From Saprospiraceae bacterium (GTDB taxonomy: Bacteria; Bacteroidota; Bacteroidia; Chitinophagales; Saprospiraceae): a stretch of DNA of 64,000 nucleotides. Positions 60,412-64,000 of this stretch are shown here, in pieces. Each line of letters opens with the position of its first letter. Within the stretch, counting starts at the first letter, position 1. Made by a program: the position numbers and the translations under genes. The DNA is taken from NCBI GenBank assembly GCA_041392805.1, contig JAWKLJ010000001.1, positions 3,348,001-3,412,000 on the forward strand, written 5' to 3'. A model generated the notes under the pieces. It made no database searches and was not told the DNA's origin. It saw only the letters and a program-made list of their open reading frames with translations.

Positions 60412-61896
60412 ATGATTAACAAAAAATCAACGATATCCAAAGATAGCAAATTGATAAATAATTTGCTATTACTAGAAAAAAGTGAAAAAGCGATCTTTAA
60501 AAAATGGTTAAAATCTCCTTGGTGCAACAGCAAGAAGGAACTGGTAACGCTTTATGAAATATTTGATCAGTATGATCTAATCAATAGCGATGAGGTGATT
60601 TCAAAATCCTGGCTTTTTAAAAAACTACATCCAAAGAAGAACTACAGTGATCAATGGATAACTAATTCTTTATCTCAGCTTTCTCTTCAGTTGGAAAAAT
60701 TTTTCGTTTTCCAAAGCATAGATAAGGATGAAAAGACCTATCATCAGGTTCTCATCAAAGCATTGAAGGAAAGAAAGGACATTGATCGATTTATAAAAGA
60801 GTCAGATAATCTAGCTAAAAAAATATTAAACCAGCCCACCATTACCTGGAAAGACCTGGGCATTTTGCTTTCTTTAAACGAGCAATTGTATTATGCAGAA
60901 AATACACCCTTTGGGCGCCAGCAAGGACTTACACCTTTAGGTTATGCAAGTTTTTTTCTTGAAAAATTCTATTTGCTTGGAAAATTAAGGTTTGACGCAG
61001 AACATACGGAACGCAGCAAGAAGTTTATCCAAGAAAAAAAAACGGCTTCGTTGTGGGAATTGCCCAAAGTCGTTTTTCATCAGGCAAATCCATATTATAC
61101 GCAGCTACTTTATGCAAATTGGCATTCAAAAGTTAACAAAAAAGCAGAAAATGGATTTCAAAAATTTCAGCTGCTCTTTTTTAAATTAGAACATAAAATT
61201 CCCCCAAAAGACAAGCAGGTTTTATTCATTTATATGTTAAACCAATGTTCACGTCTTTACCAAAAAGGGGATACAGCTATTTTGGCCACGATATTGAAAC
61301 TGTACAAATATGGCTTGAAGGAAAGTATATTACTAAATAATGGTTATATAACGGAAAGCACCTTTGCCAATATCGTTACAACGGCTTTTGCCGAAGGTGA
61401 GATAGATTTTGTGATAGATTTTATAAAAAACTATACCTCAAAACTTCCCAAGAAGGTACAAGCGGAGGTCAAAAACTGGGCGGACGCACAGCTCTTTTAC
61501 CATCAGGCGCAATACCCAGCAGCCATTCATCTTATTTTGGATAACAAATTTATTATTTCATCTTTCAAACAAAGGAGCAAAGTATTATTAGCTCAATGCC
61601 ACTTTGAAATGTTCCTCAATGGTCAGCTTGACCACGATAAACTCATTGCTATGTGTACTGCTTTTGAACAACAAATGAGGCAGGAAAGTGAATTAAATGA
61701 AAACCGTAGTTATGCTTTAATCAGATTGGCTCAATACATCAAAAAACTTGGGAATTGGCAAACCAACCCAAACAAGTCTTTTAATAAGTTAGCTAAGATC
61801 AAGTTTAAGTTGGAAAAAGAAAGTAATATTCAAGCTAAACCCTGGCTGATGAAAAAAATAGAAATGTTGGAGGGCCACCAACCGATGGCCCTCTAA
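60412..61896 (+). CDS. LKSPWCN-family helical protein, copy 2
   Basis: A 494-residue protein paralogous to the one at 41130-42581. Shared features: KAIFKKWLKSPWCN near the N-terminus, a Leu/Lys/Glu-rich helical body (ITNSLSQLSLQLEKFFVFQS matches the NNLLSEGYLAAERFLVFQN region of copy 1), and the end NIQAKPWLMKKIEML. Overall similarity is low outside these blocks. No signal peptide, no known domain. The coding end contains a hairpin (61870-61893). It converges on the 38-residue VKGGD peptide gene, whose stop is only 7 bp away. Confidence 0.85.
   Translation: MINKKSTISKDSKLINNLLLLEKSEKAIFKKWLKSPWCNSKKELVTLYEIFDQYDLINSDEVISKSWLFKKLHPKKNYSDQWITNSLSQLSLQLEKFFVFQSIDKDEKTYHQVLIKALKERKDIDRFIKESDNLAKKILNQPTITWKDLGILLSLNEQLYYAENTPFGRQQGLTPLGYASFFLEKFYLLGKLRFDAEHTERSKKFIQEKKTASLWELPKVVFHQANPYYTQLLYANWHSKVNKKAENGFQKFQLLFFKLEHKIPPKDKQVLFIYMLNQCSRLYQKGDTAILATILKLYKYGLKESILLNNGYITESTFANIVTTAFAEGEIDFVIDFIKNYTSKLPKKVQAEVKNWADAQLFYHQAQYPAAIHLILDNKFIISSFKQRSKVLLAQCHFEMFLNGQLDHDKLIAMCTAFEQQMRQESELNENRSYALIRLAQYIKKLGNWQTNPNKSFNKLAKIKFKLEKESNIQAKPWLMKKIEMLEGHQPMAL
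61870..61893. terminator. Hairpin inside the last codons of the second LKSPWCN gene
   Basis: GAGGGCCA (61870-61877) and TGGCCCTC (61886-61893) pair across eight bases. It overlaps the last eight codons and ends just before the TAA. It could terminate transcription of both convergent genes, but no T-tract is clear. Confidence 0.5.
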
Positions 61897-61902
61897 GGTT
61901 CA

Positions 61903-62019
61903 TTAATTTATGATATCCTCTTCAACAACGCCATCTCCTCCTTTTACCTGCTTGGTTTCTTCTTCATTCAATGGTGTTACTGGAAAATCTTTGATGGATT
62001 TTTTGGAATCTTTTTTCAT
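61903..62019 (-). CDS. Double-glycine-type small peptide 2 (VKGGD peptide, 38 aa)
   Basis: A 38-residue reading frame, ATG at 62019 and TAA at 61903-61905. The first 24 residues are charged and start KKDSKKSIKDFPVTP, then LNEEETKQ, typical of leader segments of Bacteroidota GG-type natural-product precursors. The end VKGGDGVVEEDIIN matches the end of peptide 1 (VKGGDDGASGIIIEDDVIN). This match, the convergent position beside the same gene family, and the shared upstream motif make it very likely real despite its size. If cleaved after Gly-Gly the product would be the last 10 residues, acidic and ending in Ile-Asn. Function unknown. Confidence 0.72.
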   Translation of the reverse strand: MKKDSKKSIKDFPVTPLNEEETKQVKGGDGVVEEDIIN

Positions 62020-62114
62020 GACGCAATAGATTTTAAGTCTCTGCAAGGCATGGTTCCCTCACAGATCATGTTAAGAAATGATGTTACGGTGATCCCCAAA
62101 AGGGGCATAGCGAC

Positions 62115-62143
62115 TCCATCCCCAAAGTGTCATGTGCACCTGA
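62115..62143 (-). promoter_or_regulatory. Conserved motif upstream of peptide gene 2
   Basis: Read on the minus strand: TCAGGTGCACATGA, CACT, TTGGGGATGGA. It is identical at 24 of 29 positions to 40707-40735. The distance to the peptide start (62019) is 95 nt, against 97 nt in the other locus. A GCCTGA/TCAGGC hairpin lies about 20 bp further upstream. Confidence 0.7.
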
Positions 62144-62445
62144 CCGGGGTACTCTTACTGCCTGATAATCAGGCGGAAGCTTCCTGTTGTAAAAGTGTTT
62201 AATGGAATTTTTAACTACGATTCAAAGATAGGGCATTAGCCTATTTCCATCCAGTACCAACCCTTGAGGAGCCCGCTTGGGCTAGTGAAAACAAAGAATG
62301 GGCAAGTAAATGAAATTGTATTGTTGTGGAAGGAGGGATTTGGTGGTCATTTTCCGGTAGGAGGGGAAAATAAATTATGCTCCCAATAGGGGTCATTTTG
62401 CTTCCCTGGCATCTTACTATTGAAAACAATCTACGTATTAGCAAT

Positions 62446-62478
62446 CGGCGCCGAAAGGGAATCCCCTAATCGGCGCCG
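62446..62478. other. Hairpin of repeated CGGCGCCG
   Basis: CGGCGCCG at 62446-62453 and again at 62471-62478, each a palindrome itself, around GGG-AAT-CCC pairing. It forms a strong GC-rich stem 110 bp before the porZ-like gene. No T-tract. It may be a terminator for an upstream transcript or a protein-binding site. Confidence 0.5.
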
Positions 62479-62590
62479 GTATCTCTTCCCATTGTAGTCA
62501 ACTTGACATTAGCTGATAATCTTTTTTCCACAAACAATAATACCTTTGCGTCTTGGTTATAATTATGTTCCAACATTTTACCTAGGCTAT

Positions 62591-64000
62591 ATGCAAATTC
62601 GATTATCCTTTTTATTTATAATACTATTGTTCATCACCCCCTTGGTGGGGCAAAATGTCATGCCTTTGGGGGCATGGCGCGCCCATTTACCTTATCAAAA
62701 CAGCTTATCGGTTACCCAAAGTACAGATAAAGTGTTTTTTGCAACCCATCAGTCCATCATGGCGATAGATAAGGAAGAACGTTCCACCGAATTTATTTCT
62801 AAAGTGGAAGGACTCAGCAATGCCGATATCCGGCTTGTCAAGTACATAGCGGGTTCAGAAATACTGATGGTCGTGTACCAAAATAGTGTTATTGATCTCT
62901 ACCAGGAAGGCAAAGTATTGACTTTAAATAATATCAAGAACTTCCTCAACTTTCCGGGCGCAAAGGTGGTGAATGATATTTTTGTCCAAAATGATTCAAT
63001 TGTTTACCTATCGACCAATTATGGTATTTCGAAGTTTAATGTAAAATCGGCCCGCTTTGTTTTTTCTACTTTCACGGGCGTGGAGGTAAAAGCAACGGCC
63101 GTATATAATAACACGATTTACATTGCCACAGATGAAGGAATGTATCAATTAGCCGAAGCGGCCAACTTCCCGGAGGATTTTACGCTTTGGGAATGGTTAG
63201 GCCCCGAGCAGGGCTTTCCGGGAGATTATAGCAGCCAAAAGATGACCTTATATGAAGGGCGTTTGTACTTTAGTATGGACCACGATCTTTACTACCTCGA
63301 AGGTGATGCGCCGCCCAAGCTTTTCCAGGAAGTGGAGGATGGTCTTCAATTGTGGTATTTATCTGCAGAGGGATCTCATTTATTAGGGGGATATCGTTGT
63401 GTGAGTAATTGTGCCCGGAGCCAGGTTTTTTATTACAATAAAAATGGCCGATTGGGAGAATTATCACCGGCCTGTATCGCGGTACCCTTTTTTGCTGTGG
63501 AAGACCAAAAGGGCAGGGTTTGGTTTGCTGATGACTTTCAGGCTTACCGAATGACCGAAAGTGTCAATGACGGCAATTGCAATTTTATCAATATCAATTC
63601 TCCGTGGTCACAAGAAAATTGGCAAATAATTGTTGCCAACGAAGAGGTCTGGGTCGCCGCCGGCGCCTTGAACCAAACCCAAAGCCAGCGCTTTCTCGAT
63701 CACGGCTTTTTCCGCCTAAAGGACGGCCAATGGACGACCTTCAACCGCCATACAACAAGCGGATTGGATGGAGAAGATAAAACTAGCCCTGAAGATGATT
63801 TATTTGACTTGCTAACGGTAGCGGTTCATCCAACAAATGGAAAAGTATACGGCGGGTCCTTCTTTGCCGGTTTGGCAGAAATGAATATCACCGAGACAGG
63901 CAATGAAGTGACGATGTATAATTTCAATAATTCGCCCTTGGAAAAGGCGCGGGGAGACGAAAAAAGGACGCGCATAAGCGGCCTCGTTTTTGATGAACCC
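62591..64000 (+). CDS. porZ: PorZ-like T9SS accessory beta-propeller protein (5' part)
   Basis: The first 470 codons of a gene that runs beyond the window. A signal peptide (LSFLFIILLFITPLVGQ) is followed by GAWRAHLPYQNSLSVTQS, the typical start of PorZ. After it come beta-propeller repeats (DKVFFATHQSIMAIDKEE, TAVYNNTIYIATDEGMYQL, LYEGRLYFSMDHDLYYLEG). PorZ works with PorU, the sortase complex of the type IX secretion system. The match is by pattern, and the C-terminal part needed for proof is outside the window. Start ATG 62591 is the first in frame. Confidence 0.82.
   Translation, partial: MQIRLSFLFIILLFITPLVGQNVMPLGAWRAHLPYQNSLSVTQSTDKVFFATHQSIMAIDKEERSTEFISKVEGLSNADIRLVKYIAGSEILMVVYQNSVIDLYQEGKVLTLNNIKNFLNFPGAKVVNDIFVQNDSIVYLSTNYGISKFNVKSARFVFSTFTGVEVKATAVYNNTIYIATDEGMYQLAEAANFPEDFTLWEWLGPEQGFPGDYSSQKMTLYEGRLYFSMDHDLYYLEGDAPPKLFQEVEDGLQLWYLSAEGSHLLGGYRCVSNCARSQVFYYNKNGRLGELSPACIAVPFFAVEDQKGRVWFADDFQAYRMTESVNDGNCNFININSPWSQENWQIIVANEEVWVAAGALNQTQSQRFLDHGFFRLKDGQWTTFNRHTTSGLDGEDKTSPEDDLFDLLTVAVHPTNGKVYGGSFFAGLAEMNITETGNEVTMYNFNNSPLEKARGDEKRTRISGLVFDEP

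Larger units (their letters stand above)
62020..62590. other. 571-bp intergenic region between peptide gene 2 and porZ-like gene
   Basis: Contains the conserved motif 62115-62143, a GCCTGA-TTA-TCAGGC hairpin near 62160-62174, and the hairpin 62446-62478. TACCTTTG at 62541-62548 is a possible -7 box for the porZ-like gene, but no -33 element is convincing. A 20-residue ORF inside the motif (62071-62133, minus) is discussed separately. Confidence 0.45.

Noticed and set aside
62241..62444. 67-codon minus-strand ORF upstream of the porZ-like gene
   Set aside because: No leader, motif or conserved pattern; composition like non-coding DNA.
1..64000. CRISPR arrays, tRNA, rRNA, insertion sequences, prophage
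   Set aside because: Read through for spaced direct repeats, cloverleaf-type sequences and transposase or phage motifs; none was convincing by eye. A tRNA scan could still find one.

Overview
The window is a chromosomal segment of a Bacteroidota bacterium, most likely of the Saprospiria (inference from gene content; no rRNA is present to prove it). Evidence: the mutY-ssb-gldE-gldD gene order, type IX secretion cargo with C-terminal sorting domains, a PorZ-like protein at the right edge, fused 2-oxoacid dehydrogenase E1 genes, uppS followed by bamA, almost no Shine-Dalgarno sequences, and TTTG/TAnnTTTG promoters. No transposase, prophage, CRISPR array, tRNA or rRNA was recognised.

Layout. 1-10.3 kb: the 5' part of a GH2 beta-galactosidase-like gene; two paralogous fused E1 genes enclosing a nucleotidyltransferase pair, a lipoprotein and a TetR regulator. 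10.3-20.5 kb: fluoride channel, sugar-phosphate transferase, M3 peptidase, uppS, two tandem Omp85/BamA genes, DoxX protein. 20.8-34.6 kb: SPOR-subtilase, tail-specific protease, ABC-F ATPase, ECF sigma factor, mutY, ssb, gldE, gldD, a PLP decarboxylase and an AraC regulator. 34.8-40.2 kb: a lipoprotein TPR-CHAT protease facing a sigma factor / membrane TPR protein / JAB-like protein operon. 40.7-42.6 kb and 60.4-62.1 kb: two copies of an apparently undescribed module. 42.8-50.9 kb: TULIP-like protein, secreted metalloprotease, T9SS proteins, AAA ATPase, S41 protease. 51.1-59.7 kb: recA, small proteins, ATL protein, TrpF-like protein, FtsX permease and a large type-B T9SS adhesin. 62.6-64.0 kb: PorZ-like gene, cut by the window end.

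The most novel signal is the duplicated module: a ~490-residue helical protein with a shared LKSPWCN motif, convergent with a tiny acidic peptide carrying a VKGGD motif and ending in Ile-Asn. One of these peptides (38 aa, 61903-62019) is easy to miss. Both peptides are preceded, 95-97 nt upstream of the start codon, by the same 29-bp palindrome-containing motif, and both large genes end in a hairpin. A second candidate system is the CHAT / JAB-like / sigma / TPR island next to the first copy. Non-coding DNA also carries three palindromic elements of 163-164 bp with different sequences but the same architecture, and a separate two-copy dispersed repeat.
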